64,000 nucleotides of DNA from Apostichopus japonicus (Eukaryota; Echinodermata; Holothuroidea; Aspidochirotida; Stichopodidae): assembly GCF_037975245.1 (NCBI RefSeq), contig NC_092564.1:10580484-10644483 (forward strand), in the 5' to 3' direction. The notes beneath the pieces are model-generated. The model saw only the letters and a list, made by a program, of their open reading frames with translations, searched no databases and was not told the origin of the DNA. The position numbers were made by a program, and so were the translations under genes. This document shows, piece after piece, positions 1 to 12,100 of this stretch. Numbering within the stretch: the stretch's first letter is position 1; each line of letters starts with the position of its first letter.

Positions 1-26
1 ACAGCTCCCCGTGTAGGCACTTGCTG

Positions 27-44
27 TAAAAGATCGGCAAAAGA
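27..44 (-). terminator. TTTT runs downstream of the B-box (possible Pol III stops; example)
   Basis: On the minus strand, GTCTTTTGCC and GATCTTTTAC follow the B-box within about 15 to 30 nt. They come from AAAA at 38-41 and 28-31 of the plus strand. Runs of four T can stop RNA polymerase III, so a transcript from the A and B boxes would end here. A further TTTT (plus-strand AAAA at 76-79) lies between the A and B boxes and could truncate transcripts early. Function is inferred. Confidence 0.35.
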
Positions 45-56
45 CGTCATCACCCG

Positions 57-67
57 GGGTTCGAACC
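57..67 (-). promoter_or_regulatory. B-box Pol III promoter element (example, unit 1)
   Basis: The minus strand reads GGTTCGAACCC, which fits the B-box core GWTCRANNC at every position. It lies 59 nt downstream of the A-box-like motif on the same strand. The core is a 10-bp palindrome, so a weaker B-box also reads on the plus strand, but no A-box lies upstream there. It is among the best-preserved parts of the unit. The main variant is GGGGCTCG instead of GGGGTTCG on the plus strand, seen in scattered units (for example at 1,540, 4,494, 25,284 and 32,050). Confidence 0.6.
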
Positions 68-101
68 ACGGATGCAAAAGAGAGTCTCGATCTTCAGCTC
101 G

Positions 102-131
102 TACAGTGCGCCAAGCCATCGCGCCACTGTA
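102..131 (-). other. Extended D-arm hairpin (example, unit 1)
   Basis: On the minus strand TACAGT and GCGC pair with GCGC and ACTGTA, giving a 10-bp stem with one bulged G and a 9-nt loop. The hairpin includes the A-box-like motif. Several subfamilies break it: position 102 T to C, or CT to TC at 127-128. Others keep or restore pairing. The unit around 21,366-21,395 has both A105G and T128C, which restores the base pair. Confidence 0.6.
116..126 (-). promoter_or_regulatory. A-box-like Pol III promoter element (example, unit 1)
   Basis: The minus strand reads TGGCGCGATGG, close to the A-box consensus TRGCNNAGYNGG. It differs at the central AG, which is GA here. The motif sits in the D-arm-like hairpin and is retained in most units. 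Exceptions include units with GAGACATCG (for example near 14,600 and 18,580), AGCGATCG (39,271 and 43,889) and AGCAATCG (44,219, 61,213 and 62,367). Promoter function is inferred from motif and spacing only. Confidence 0.5.
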
Positions 132-163
132 TGGACTGAGATATTAGGTGGATTAACTAATAC

Positions 164-194
164 TTACAGCTCCCCGTGTAGGCACTTGCTGTAA
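164..194. other. Inverted repeat across the unit junction (example)
   Basis: TTACAGC (164-170) and GCTGTAA (188-194) form a perfect 7-bp inverted repeat around a 17-nt spacer, which itself contains GTG/CAC. It recurs at almost every unit junction. The CTGCAA and CTGTGAA variants of the 46-57 kb region break it at one position. No function is known to me. Confidence 0.6.
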
Positions 195-1155
195 AAGATC
201 GGCAAAAGACGTCATCACCCGGGGTTCGAACCACGGATGCAAAAGAGAGTCTCGATCTTCAGCTCGTACAGTGCGCCAAGCCATCGCGCCACTGTATGGA
301 CTGAGATATTAGGTGGATTAACTAATACTTACAGCTCCCCGTGTAGGCACTTGCTGTAAAAGATCGGCAAAAGACGTCATCACCCGGGGTTCGAACCACG
401 GATGCAAAAGAGAGTCTCGATCTTCAGCTCGTACAGTGCGCCAAGCCATCGCGCCACTGTATGGACTGAGATATTAGGTGGATTAACTAATACTTACAGC
501 TCCCCGTGTAGGCACTTGCTGTAAAAGATCGGCAAAAGACGTCATCACCCGGGGTTCGAACCACGGATGCAAAAGAGAGTCTCGATCTTCAGCTCGTACA
601 GTGCGCCAAGCCATCGCGCCACTGTATGGACTGAGATATTAGGTGGATTAACTAATACTTACAGCTCCCCGTGTAGGCACTTGCTGTAAAAGATCGGCAA
701 AAGACGTCATCACCCGGGGTTCGAACCACGGATGCAAAAGAGAGTCTCGATCTTCAGCTCGTACAGTGCGCCAAGCCATCGCGCCACTGTATGGACTGAG
801 ATATGAGGTGGATTAACTAATACTTACAGCTCCCCGTGTAGGCACTTGCTGTAAAAGATCGGCAAAAGACGTCATCACCCGGGGTTCGAACCACGGATGC
901 AAAAGAGAGTCTCGATCTTCAGCTCGTACAGTGCGCCAAGCCATCGCGCCACTGTATGGACTGAGATATTAGGTGGATTAACTAATACTTACAGCTCCCC
1001 GTGTAGGCACTTGCTGTAAAAGATCGGCAAAAGACGTCATCACCCGGGGTTCGAACCACGGATGCAAAAGTGAGTCTCGATCTTCAGCTCGTACAGTGCG
1101 CCAAGCCATCGCGCCACTGTATGGACTGAGATATTAGGTGGATTAACTAATACTT

Positions 1156-1316
1156 ACAGCTCCCCGTGTAGGCACTTGCTGTAAAAGATCGGCAAAAGAC
1201 GTCATCACCCGGGGTTCGAACCACGGATGCAAAAGAGAGTCTCGATCTTCAGCTCGTACAGTGCGCCAAGCCATCGCGCCACTGTATGGACTGAGATATT
1301 AGGTGGATTAACTAAT
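1156..1316. repeat. Satellite unit with 4-bp deletion (161 bp)
   Basis: AATACTTACAG has become AATACAG, which can be explained by slippage between two AC dinucleotides. The shift removes the in-frame TAA for this unit boundary and creates a short spurious open frame. Phase is otherwise kept. Confidence 0.9.
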
Positions 1317-2306
1317 ACAGCTCCCCGTGTAGGCACTTGCTGTAAAAGATCGGCAAAAGACGTCATCACCCGGGGTTCGAACTACGGATGCAAAAGAGAG
1401 TCTCGATCTTCAGCTCGTACAGTGCGCCGAGCCATCGCGCCACTGTATGGACTGAGATATTAGGTGGATTAACTAATACTTACAGCTCCCCGTGTAGGCA
1501 CTTGCTGTAAAAGATCGGCAAAAGACGTCATCACCCGGGGCTCGAACCACGGATGCAAAAGAGAGTCTCGATCTTCAGCTCGTACAGTGCGCCAAGCCAT
1601 CGCGCCACTGTATGGACTGAGATATTAGGTGGATTAACTAATACTTACAGCTCCCCGTGTAGGCACTTGCTGTAAAAGATCGGCAAAAGACGTCATCACC
1701 CGGGGCTCGAACCACGGATGCAAAAGAGAGTCTCGATCTTCAGCTCGTACAGTGCGCCAAGCCATCGCGCCACTGTATGGACTGAGATATTAGGTGGATT
1801 AACTAATACTTACAGCTCCCCGTGTAGGCACTTGCTGTAAAAGATCGGCAAAAGACGTCATCACCCGCGGTTCGAACCACGGATGCAAAAGAGAGTCTCG
1901 ATCTTCAGCTCGTACAGTGCGCCAAGCCATCGCGCCACTGTATGGACTGAGATATTAGGTGGATTAACTAATACTTACAGCTCCCCGTGTAGGCACTTGC
2001 TGTAAAAGATCGGCAAAAGACGTCATCACCCGGGGTTCGAACCACGGATGCAAAAGAGAGTCTCGATCTTCAGCTCGTACAGTGCGCCAAGCCATCGCGC
2101 CACTGTATGGACTGAGATATTAGGTGGATTAACTAATACTTACAGCTCCCCGTGTAGGCACTTGCTGTAAAAGATCGGCAAAAGACGTCATCACCCGGGG
2201 TTCGAATCACGGATGCAACAGAGAGTCTCGATCATCAGCTCGTACAGTGCGCCAAGCCATCGCGCCACTGTATGGACTGAGATATTAGGTGGATTAACTA
2301 ATACTT

Positions 2307-2455
2307 ACAGCTCCCCGTGTAGGCACTTGCTGTGAAAGATCGGCAAAAGACGTCATCACCCGGGGTTCGAACCACGGATGCAAAAGAGAGTCTCAGTGCG
2401 CCAAGCCATCGCGCCACTGTATGGACTGAGATATTAGGTGGATTAACTAATACTT
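2307..2455. repeat. Satellite unit with 16-bp deletion (149 bp)
   Basis: GAGAGTCTC runs straight into AGTGCGCC; the 16 bp between them (unit positions about 89-104) are missing. This is the largest deletion in the array. It removes one edge of the D-arm hairpin and part of the A-box to B-box spacer. The A and B boxes themselves remain. Confidence 0.9.
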
Positions 2456-3610
2456 ACAGCTCCCCGTGTAGGCACTTGCTGTAAAAGATCGGCAAAAGAC
2501 GTCATCACCCGGGGTTCGAACCACGGATGCAAAAGAGAGTCTCGATCTTCAGCTCGTACAGTGCGCCAAGCCATCGCGCCACTGTATGGACTGAGATATT
2601 AGGTGGATTAACTAATACTTACAGCTCCCCGTGTAGGCACTTGCTGTAAAAGATCGGCAAAAGACGTCATCACCCGGGGTTCGAACCACGGATGCAAAAG
2701 AGAGTCTCGATCATCAGCTCGTACAGTGCGCCAAGCCATCGCGCCCCTGTATGGACTGAGATATTAGGTGGATTAACTAATACTTACAGCTCCCCGTGTA
2801 GGCACTTGCTGTAAAAGATCGGCAAAAGACGTCATCACCCGGGGTTCGAACCACGGATGCAAAAGCGAGTCTCGATCATCAGCTCGCACAGTGCGCCGAG
2901 CCATCGCGCCACTGTATGGACTGAGATATTAGGTGGATTAACTAATACTTACAGCTCCCCGTGTAGGCACTTGCTGTAAAAGATCGGCAAAAGACGTCAT
3001 CACCCGGGGTTCGAACCACGGATGCAAAAGCGAGTCTCGATCATCAGCTCGCACAGTGCGCCGAGCCATCGCGCCACTGTATGGACTGAGATATTAGGTG
3101 GATTAACTAATACTTACAGCTCCCCGTGTAGGCACTTGCTGTAAAAGATCGGCAAAAGACGTCATCACCCGGGGTTCGAACCACGGATGCAAAAGAGAGT
3201 CTCGATCTTCAGCTCGTACAGTGCGCCAAGCCATCGCGCCACTGTATGGACTGAGATATTAGGTGGATTATCTAATACTTACAGCTCCCCGTGTAGGCAC
3301 TTGCTGTAAAAGATCGGCAAAAGACGTCATCACCCGGGGTTCGAACCACGGATGCAAAAGAGAGTCTCGATCTTCAGCTCGTACAGTGCGCCGAGCCATC
3401 GCGCCACTGTATGGACTGAGATATTAGGTGGATTATCTAATACTTACAGCTCCCCGTGTAGGCACTTGCTGTAAAAGATCGGCAAAAGACGTCATCACCC
3501 GGGGTTCGAACCACGGATGCAAAAGAGAGTCTCGATCTTCAGCTCGCACAGTGCGCCAAGCCATCGCGCCACTGTATGGACTGAGATATTAGGTGGATTA
3601 ACTAATACTT

Positions 3611-3774
3611 ACAGCTCCCGTGTAGGCACTTGCTGTAAAAGATCGGCAAAAGACGTCATCACCCGGGGTTAGAACCACGGATGCAAAAGAGAGTCTCGAT
3701 CATCAGCTCGCACAGTGCGCCGAGCCATCGCGCCACTGTATGGACTGAGATATTAGGTGGATTAACTAATACTT
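3611..3774. repeat. Satellite unit with 1-bp deletion (164 bp)
   Basis: The unit begins ACAGCTCCCG with one C fewer than the usual CCCC run. The same unit also carries GGGGTTAG instead of GGGGTTCG, which damages the B-box core. Confidence 0.88.
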
Positions 3775-4537
3775 ACAGCTCCCCGTGTAGGCACTTGCTG
3801 TAAAAGATCGGCAAAAGACGTCATCACCCGGGGTTCGAACCACGGATGCAAAAGAGAGTCTCGATCATCAGCTCGCACAGTGCGCCGAGCCATCGCGCCA
3901 CTGTATGGACTGAGATATTAGGTGGATTAACTAATACTTACAGCTCCCCGTGTAGGCACTTGCTGTAAAAGATCGGCAAAAGACGTCATCACCCGGGGTT
4001 CGAACCACGGATGCAAAAGAGAGTCTCGATCATCAGCTCGCACAGTGCGCCGAGCCATCGCGCCACTGTATGGACTGAGATATTAGGTGGATTAACTAAT
4101 ACTTACAGCTCCCCGTGTAGGCACTTGCTGTAAAAGATCGGCAAAAGACGTCATCACCCGGGGTTCGAACCACGGATGCAAAAGAGAGTCTCGATCATCA
4201 GCTCGCACAGTGCGCCGAGCCATCGCGCCACTGTATGGACTGAGATATTAGGTGGATTAACTAATACTTACAGCTCCCCGTGTAGGCACTTGCTGTAAAA
4301 GATCGGCAAAAGACGTCATCACCCGGGGTTCGAACCACGGATGCAAAAGAGAGTCTCGATCATCAGCTCGCACAGTGCGCCAAGCCATCGCGCCACTGTA
4401 TGGACTGAGATATTAGGTGGATTAACTAATACTTACAGCTCCCCGTGTAGGCACTTGCTGTAAAAGATCGGCAAAAGACGTCATCACCCGGGGCTCGAAC
4501 CACGGATGCAAAAGAGAGTCTCGATCTTCAGCTCGTA

Positions 4538-7500
4538 CAGTGCGCCAAGCCATCGCGCCACTGTATGGACTGAGATATTAGGTGGATTAACTAATACTTA
4601 CAGCTCCCCGTGTAGGCACTTGCTGTAAAAGATCGGCAAAAGACGTCATCACCCGGGGTTCGAACCACGGATGCAAAAGAGAGTCTCGATCATCAGCTCG
4701 CACAGTGCGCCGAGCCATCGCGCCACTGTATGGACTGAGATATTAGGTGGATTAACTAATACTTACAGCTCCCCGTGTAGGCACTTGCTGTAAAAGATCG
4801 GCAAAAGACGTCATCACCCGGGGTTCGAACCACGGATGCAAAAGAGAGTCTCGATCATCAGCTCGCACAGTGCGCCGAGCCATCGCGCCACTGTATGGAC
4901 TGAGATATTAGGTGGATTAACTAATACTTACAGCTCCCCGTGTAGGCACTTGCTGTAAAAGATCGGCAAAAGACGTCATCACCCGGGGTTCGAACCACGG
5001 ATGCAAAAGAGAGTCTCGATCATCAGCTCGCACAGTGCGCCAAGCCATCGCGCCACTGTATGGACTGAGATATTAGGTGGATTAACTAATACTTACAGCT
5101 CCCCGTGTAGGCACTTGCTGTAAAAGATCGGCAAAAGACGTCATCACCCGGGGCTCGAACCACGGATGCAAAAGAGAGTCTCGATCTTCAGCTCGTACAG
5201 TGCGCCAAGCCATCGCGCCACTGTATGGACTGAGATATTAGGTGGATTAACTAATACTTACAGCTCCCCGTGTAGGCACTTGCTGTAAAAGATCGGCAAA
5301 AGACGTCATCACCAGGGGTTCGAACCACGGATGCAAAAGAGAGTCTCGATCTTCAGCTCGTACAGTGCGCCGAGCCATCGCGCCATCGTATGGACTGAGG
5401 TATTAGGTGGATTAACTAATACTTACAGCTCCCCGTGTAGGCACTTGCTGTAAAAGATCGGCAAAAGACGTCATCACCCGGGGTTCGAACCACGGATGCA
5501 AAAGAGAGTCTCGATCTTCAGCTCGTACAGTGCGCCGAGCCATCGCGCCATCGTATGGACTGAGATATTAGGTGGATTAACTAATACTTACAGCTCCCCG
5601 TGTAGGCACTTGCTGTAAAAGATCGGCAAAAGACGTCATCACCCGGGGTTCGAACCACGGATGCAAAAGAGAGTCTCGATCTTCAGCTCGTACAGTGCGC
5701 CGAGCCATCGCGCCATCGTATGGACTGAGATATTAGGTGGATTAACTAATACTTACAGCTCCCCGTGTAGGCACTTGCTGTAAAAGATCGGCAAAAGACG
5801 TCATCACCCGGGGTTCGAACCACGGATGCAAAAGAGAGTCTCGATCTTCAGCTCGTACAGTGCGCCAAGCCATCGCGCCATCGTATGGACTGAGATAATA
5901 GGTGGATTAACTAATACTTACAGCTCCCCGTGTAGGCACTTGCTGTAAAAGATCGGCAAAAGACGTCATCACCCGGGGTTCGAACCACGGATGCAAAAGA
6001 GAGTCTCGATCATCAGCTCGTACAGTGCGCCAAGCCATCGCGCCATCGTATGGACTGAGATATTAGGTGGATTAACTAATACTTACAGCTCCCCGTGTAG
6101 GCACTTGCTGTAAAAGATCGGCAAAAGACGTCATCACCCGGGGTTCGAACCACGGATGCAAAAGAGAGTCTCGATCACCAGTTCGTACAGTGCGCCAAGC
6201 CATCGCGCCATCGTATGGACAGAGATATTAGGTGGATTAACTAATACTTACAGCTCCCCGTGTAGGCACTTGCTGTAAAAGATCGGCAAAAGACGTCATC
6301 ACCCGGGGTTCGAACCACGGATGCAAAAGAGAGTCTCGATCATCAGCTCGCACAGTGCGCCAAGCCATCGCGCCACTGTATGGACTGAGATATTAGGTGG
6401 ATTAACTAATACTTACAGCTCCCCGTGTAGGCACTTGCTGTAAAAGATCGGCAAAAGACGTCATCACCCGGGGTTCGAACCACGGATGCAAAAGAGAGTC
6501 TCGATCATCAGCTCGCACAGTGCGCCGAGCCATCGCGCCACTGTATGGACTGAGATATTAGGTGGATTAACTAATACTTACAGCTCCCCGTGTAGGCACT
6601 TGCTGTAAAAGATCGGCAAAAGACGTCATCACCCGGGGTTCGAACCACGGATGCAAAAGAGAGTCTCGATCATCAGCTCGCACAGTGCGCCGAGCCATCG
6701 CGCCACTGTATGGACTGAGATAATAGGTGGATTAACTAATACTTACAGCTCCCCGTGTAGGCACTTGCTGTAAAAGATCGGCAAAAGACGTCATCACCCG
6801 GGGTTCGAACCACGGATGCAAAAGAGAGTCTCGATCATCAGCTCGCACAGTGCGCCGAGCCATCGCGCCACTGTATGGACTGAGATATTAGGTGGATTAA
6901 CTAATACTTACAGCTCCCCGTGTAGGCACTTGCTGTAAAAGATCGGCAAAAGACGTCATCACCCGGGGTTCGAACCACGGATGCAAAAGAGAGTCTCGAT
7001 CATCAGCTCGCACAGTGCGCCAAGCCATCGCGCCACTGTATGGACTGAGATATTAGGTGGATTAACTAATACTTACAGCTCCCCGTGTAGGCACTTGCTG
7101 TAAAAGATCGGCAAAAGACGTCATCACCCGGGGCTCGAACCACGGATGCAAAAGAGAGTCTCGATCTTCAGCTCGTACAGTGCGCCAAGCCATCGCGCCA
7201 CTGTATGGACTGAGATATTAGGTGGATTAACTAATACTTACAGCTCCCCGTGTAGGCACTTGCTGTAAAAGATCGGCAAAAGACGTCATCACCCGGGGTT
7301 CGAACCACGGATGCAAAAGAGAGTCTCGATCTTCAGCTCGTACAGTGCGCCGAGCCATCGCGCCATCGTATGGACTGAGGTATTAGGTGGATTAACTAAT
7401 ACTTACAGCTCCCCGTGTAGGCACTTGCTGTAAAAGATCGGCAAAAGACGTCATCACCCGGGGTTCGAACCACGGATGCAAAAGAGAGTCTCGATCTTCA

Positions 7501-8495
7501 GCTCGTACAGTGCGCCGAGCCATCGCGCCATCGTATGGACTGAGATATTAGGTGGATTAACTAATACTTACAGCTCCCCGTGTAGGCACTTGCTGTAAAA
7601 GATCGGCAAAAGACGTCATCACCCGGGGTTCGAACCACGGATGCAAAAGAGAGTCTCGATCTTCAGCTCGTACAGTGCGCCGAGCCATCGCGCCATCGTA
7701 TGGACTGAGATATTAGGTGGATTAACTAATACTTACAGCTCCCCGTGTAGGCACTTGCTGTAAAAGATCGGCAAAAGACGTCATCACCCGGGGTTCGAAC
7801 CACGGATGCAAAAGAGAGTCTCGATCTTCAGCTCGTACAGTGCGCCAAGCCATCGCGCCATCGTATGGACTGAGATAATAGGTGGATTAACTAATACTTA
7901 CAGCTCCCCGTGTAGGCACTTGCTGTAAAAGATCGGCAAAAGACGTCATCACCCGGGGTTCGAACCACGGATGCAAAAGAGAGTCTCGATCATCAGCTCG
8001 TACAGTGCGCCAAGCCATCGCGCCATCGTATGGACTGAGATATTAGGTGGATTAACTAATACTTACAGCTCCCCGTGTAGGCACTTGCTGTAAAAGATCG
8101 GCAAAAGACGTCATCACCCGGGGTTCGAACCACGGATGCAAAAGAGAGTCTCGATCACCAGTTCGTACAGTGCGCCAAGCCATCGCGCCATCGTATGGAC
8201 AGAGATATTAGGTGGATTAACTAATACTTACAGCTCCCCGTGTAGGCACTTGCTGTAAAAGATCGGCAAAAGACGTCATCACCCGGGGTTCGAACCACGG
8301 ATGCAAAAGAGAGTCTCGATCATCAGCTCGCACAGTGCGCCAAGCCATCGCGCCACTGTATGGACTGAGATATTAGGTGGATTAACTAATACTTACAGCT
8401 CCCCGTGTAGGCACTTGCTGTAAAAGATCGGCAAAAGACGTCATCACCCGGGGTTCGAACCACGGATGCAAAAGAGAGTCTCGATCATCAGCTCG
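4538..8495. repeat. Tandem duplication of 12 units (2 x 1,980 bp)
   Basis: Copy 1 is 4538-6517 and copy 2 is 6518-8495, directly adjacent. By eye the only differences are at 4743/6723 (TATTAGG versus TAATAGG) and 5314/7294 (ACCAGG versus ACCCGG). Shared private markers include TGAGGTATT, GATAATAGG and the CACCAGTTCG unit with ACAGAG. This is direct evidence of block amplification of many units at once, as expected from unequal exchange. Confidence 0.85.
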
Positions 8496-9159
8496 TACGG
8501 TGCGCGGAGCCATCGCGCCACTGTATGGACTGAGATATTAGGTGGATTAACTAATACTTACAGCTCCCCGTGTAGGCACTTGCTGTAAAAGATCGGCAAA
8601 AGACGTCATCACCCGGGGTTCGAACCACGGATGCAAAAGAGAGTCTCGATCTTCAGCTCGTACAGTGCGCCAAGCCATCGCGCCACTGTATGGACTGAGA
8701 TATTAGGTGGATTAACTAATACTTACAGCTCCCCGTGTAGGCACTTGCTGTAAAAGATCGGCAAAAAACGTCATCACCCGGGGTTCGAACCACGGATGCA
8801 AAAGAGAGTCTCGATCTTCAGCTCGTACAGTGCGCCAAGCCATCGCGCCACTGTATGGACTGAGATATTAGGTGGATTAACTAATACTTACAGCTCCCCG
8901 TGTAGGCACTTGCTGTAAAAGATCGGCAAAAGACGTCATCACCCGGGGTTCGAACCACGGATGCAAAAGAGAGTCTCGATCATCAGCTCGTACAGTGCGC
9001 GGAGCCATCGCGCCACTGTATGGACTGAGATATTAGGTGGATTAACTAATACTTACAGCTCCCCGTGTAGGCACTTGCTGTAAAAGATCGGCAAAAGACG
9101 TCATCACCCGGGGTTCGAACCACGGATGCAAAAGAGAGTCTCGATCATCAGCTCGTACG

Positions 9160-12100
9160 GTGCGCCAAGCCATCGCGCCACTGTATGGACTGAAATATTA
9201 GGTGGATTAACTAATACTTACAGCTCCCCGTGTAGGCACTTGCTGTAAAAGATCGGCAAAAGACGTCATCACCCGGGGTTCGAACCACGGATGCAAAAGA
9301 GAGTCTCGATCTTCAGCTCGTACAGTGCGCCAAGCCATCGCGCCACTGTATGGACTGAGATATTAGGTGGATTAACTAATACTTACAGCTCCCCGTGTAG
9401 GCACTTGCTGTAAAAGATCGGCAAAAGACGTCATCACCCGGGGTTCGAACCACGGATGCAAAAGCGAGTCTCGATCATCAGCTCGCACAGTGCGCCGAGC
9501 CATCGCGCCACTGTATGGACTGAGATATTAGGTGGATTAACTAATACTTACAGCTCCCCGTGTAGGCACTTGCTGTAAAAGATCGGCAAAAGACGTCATC
9601 ACCCGGGGTTCGAACCACGGATGCAAAAGCGAGTCTCGATCATCAGCTCGCACAGTGCGCCGAGCCATCGCGCCACTGTATGGACTGAGATATTAGGTGG
9701 ATTAACTAATACTTACAGCTCCCCGTGTAGGCACTTGCTGTAAAAGATCGGCAAAAGACGTCATCACCCGGGGTTCGAACCACGGATGCAAAAGAGAGTC
9801 TCGATCATCAGCTCGCACAGTGCGCCGAGCCATCGCGCCACTGTATGGACTGAGATATTAGGTGGATTAACTAATACTTACAGCTCCCCGTGTAGGCACT
9901 TGCTGTAAAAGATCGGCAAAAGACGTCATCACCCGGGGTTCGAACCACGGATGCAAAAGAGAGTCTCGATCTTCAGCTCGTACAGTGCGCCGAGCCATCG
10001 CGCCACTGTATGGACTGAGATATTAGGTGGATTAACTAATACTTACAGCTCCCCGTGTAGGCACTTGCTGTAAAAGATCGGCAAAAGACGTCATCACCCG
10101 GGGTTCGAACCACGGATGCAAAAGAGAGTCTCGATCATCAGCTCGCACAGTGCGCCAAGCCATCGCGCCACTGTATGGACTGAGATATTATGTGGATTAA
10201 CTAATACTTACAGCTCCCCGTGTAGGCACTTGCTGTAAAAGATCGGCAAAAGACGTCATCACCCGGGGCTCGAACCACGGATGCAAAAGAGAGTCTCGAT
10301 CTTCAGCTCGTACAGTGCGCCAAGCCATCGCGCCACTGTATGGACTGAGATATTAGGTGGATTAACTAATACTTACAGCTCCCCGTGTAGGCACTTGCTG
10401 TAAAAGATCGGCAAAAGACGTCATCACCCGGGGTTCGAACCACGGATGCAAAAGAGAGTCTCGATCTTCAGCTCGTACAGTGCGCCGAGCCATCGCGCCA
10501 TCGTATGGACTGAGATATTAGGTGGATTAACTAATACTTACAGCTCCCCGTGTAGGCACTTGCTGTAAAAGATCGGCAAAAGACGTCATCACCCGGGGTT
10601 CGAACCACGGATGCAAAAGAGAGTCTCGATCTTCAGCTCGTACGGTGCGCCAAGCCATCGCGCCACTGTATGGACTGAGATATTACGTGGATTAACTAAT
10701 ACTTACAGCTCCCCGTGTAGGCACTTGCTGTAAAAGATCGGCAAAAGACGTCATCACCCGGGGTTCGAACCACGGATGCAAAAGAGAGTCTCGATCTTCA
10801 GCTCGTACAGTGCGCCAAGCCATCGCGCCACTGTATGGACTGAAATATTAGGTGGATTAACTAATACTTACAGCTCCCCGTGTAGGCACTTGCTGTAAAA
10901 GATCGGCAAAAGACGTCATCACCCGGGGTTCGAACCACGGATGCAAAAGAGAGTCTCGATCTTCAGCTCGTACAGTGCGCCAAGCCATCGCGCCACTGTA
11001 TGGACTGAGATATTAGGTGGATTAACTAATACTTACAGCTCCCCGTGTAGGCACTTGCTGTAAAAGATCGGCAAAAGACGTCATCACCCGGGGTTCGAAC
11101 CACGGATGCAAAAGCGAGTCTCGATCATCAGCTCGCACAGTGCGCCGAGCCATCGCGCCACTGTATGGACTGAGATATTAGGTGGATTAACTAATACTTA
11201 CAGCTCCCCGTGTAGGCACTTGCTGTAAAAGATCGGCAAAAGACGTCATCACCCGGGGTTCGAACCACGGATGCAAAAGCGAGTCTCGATCATCAGCTCG
11301 CACAGTGCGCCGAGCCATCGCGCCACTGTATGGACTGAGATATTAGGTGGATTAACTAATACTTACAGCTCCCCGTGTAGGCACTTGCTGTAAAAGATCG
11401 GCAAAAGACGTCATCACCCGGGGTTCGAACCACGGATGCAAAAGAGAGTCTCGATCATCAGCTCGCACAGTGCGCCGAGCCATCGCGCCACTGTATGGAC
11501 TGAGATATTAGGTGGATTAACTAATACTTACAGCTCCCCGTGTAGGCACTTGCTGTAAAAGATCGGCAAAAGACGTCATCACCCGGGGTTCGAACCACGG
11601 ATGCAAAAGAGAGTCTCGATCTTCAGCTCGTACAGTGCGCCGAGCCATCGCGCCACTGTATGGACTGAGATATTAGGTGGATTAACTAATACTTACAGCT
11701 CCCCGTGTAGGCACTTGCTGTAAAAGATCGGCAAAAGACGTCATCACCCGGGGTTCGAACCACGGATGCAAAAGAGAGTCTCGATCATCAGCTCGCACAG
11801 TGCGCCAAGCCATCGCGCCACTGTATGGACTGAGATATTATGTGGATTAACTAATACTTACAGCTCCCCGTGTAGGCACTTGCTGTAAAAGATCGGCAAA
11901 AGACGTCATCACCCGGGGCTCGAACCACGGATGCAAAAGAGAGTCTCGATCTTCAGCTCGTACAGTGCGCCAAGCCATCGCGCCACTGTATGGACTGAGA
12001 TATTAGGTGGATTAACTAATACTTACAGCTCCCCGTGTAGGCACTTGCTGTAAAAGATCGGCAAAAGACGTCATCACCCGGGGTTCGAACCACGGATGCA

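Larger units (their letters stand above)
45..133 (-). ncRNA. tRNA-like head of the repeat unit (one example; recurs in every unit)
   Basis: Read on the minus strand, this part of the unit resembles the body of a tRNA. T8-G9 is followed by a D-arm-like GCGC, a 9-nt loop containing GG, and GCGC. Farther on, GG-TTCGAAC-CC looks like a T-arm loop. The A-box start and B-box start are 59 nt apart, which suits a tRNA with a long variable arm. The flanking 7-nt segments do not pair as an acceptor stem, the anticodon arm has at most about 3 bp, and the T-stem has two mismatches, so it is not a functional tRNA gene. This is the usual state of a tRNA-derived SINE head. Family identity and transcription are unproven. 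Confidence 0.5.
1..165. repeat. Representative consensus repeat unit
   Basis: This is the first complete unit and matches the commonest form in the array. In unit coordinates the notable parts are the palindrome GGTTCGAACC (58-67), a 7-bp inverted repeat TACAGTG/CACTGTA (102-108 and 125-131), a 6-bp inverted repeat TATTAG/CTAATA (142-147 and 157-162), and a 7-bp inverted repeat TTACAGC/GCTGTAA spanning the unit junction (164-170 and 188-194 here). Positions 1-90 are almost invariant across the array. Most subfamily variation lies between positions 93 and 162. In the plus frame starting at the ATG at 72 the unit reads 40 codons to a TAA at 192-194. Confidence 0.95.
1..2620. repeat. Satellite zone 1: near-consensus units with edge-like indels
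   Basis: Sixteen units, mostly of the consensus type (CTTCAGCTCGTACAG followed by TGCGCCAAG). Two units have lost 4 bp and 16 bp, and a third deletion follows at 3,618. No gene or other element is visible in this stretch. Confidence 0.85.

Noticed and set aside
56-75. CENP-B box, because TTCG and CGGG occur close together around the B-box palindrome.
   Set aside because: Spacing does not fit NTTCGNNNNANNCGGGN on either strand: the CGGG is misplaced and the central A is missing on the minus strand.
45-133. Genuine tandem tRNA genes on the minus strand.
   Set aside because: The acceptor arms do not pair, the anticodon stem is at most about 3 bp, the T-stem has mismatches, and a TTTT run lies inside the would-be gene.
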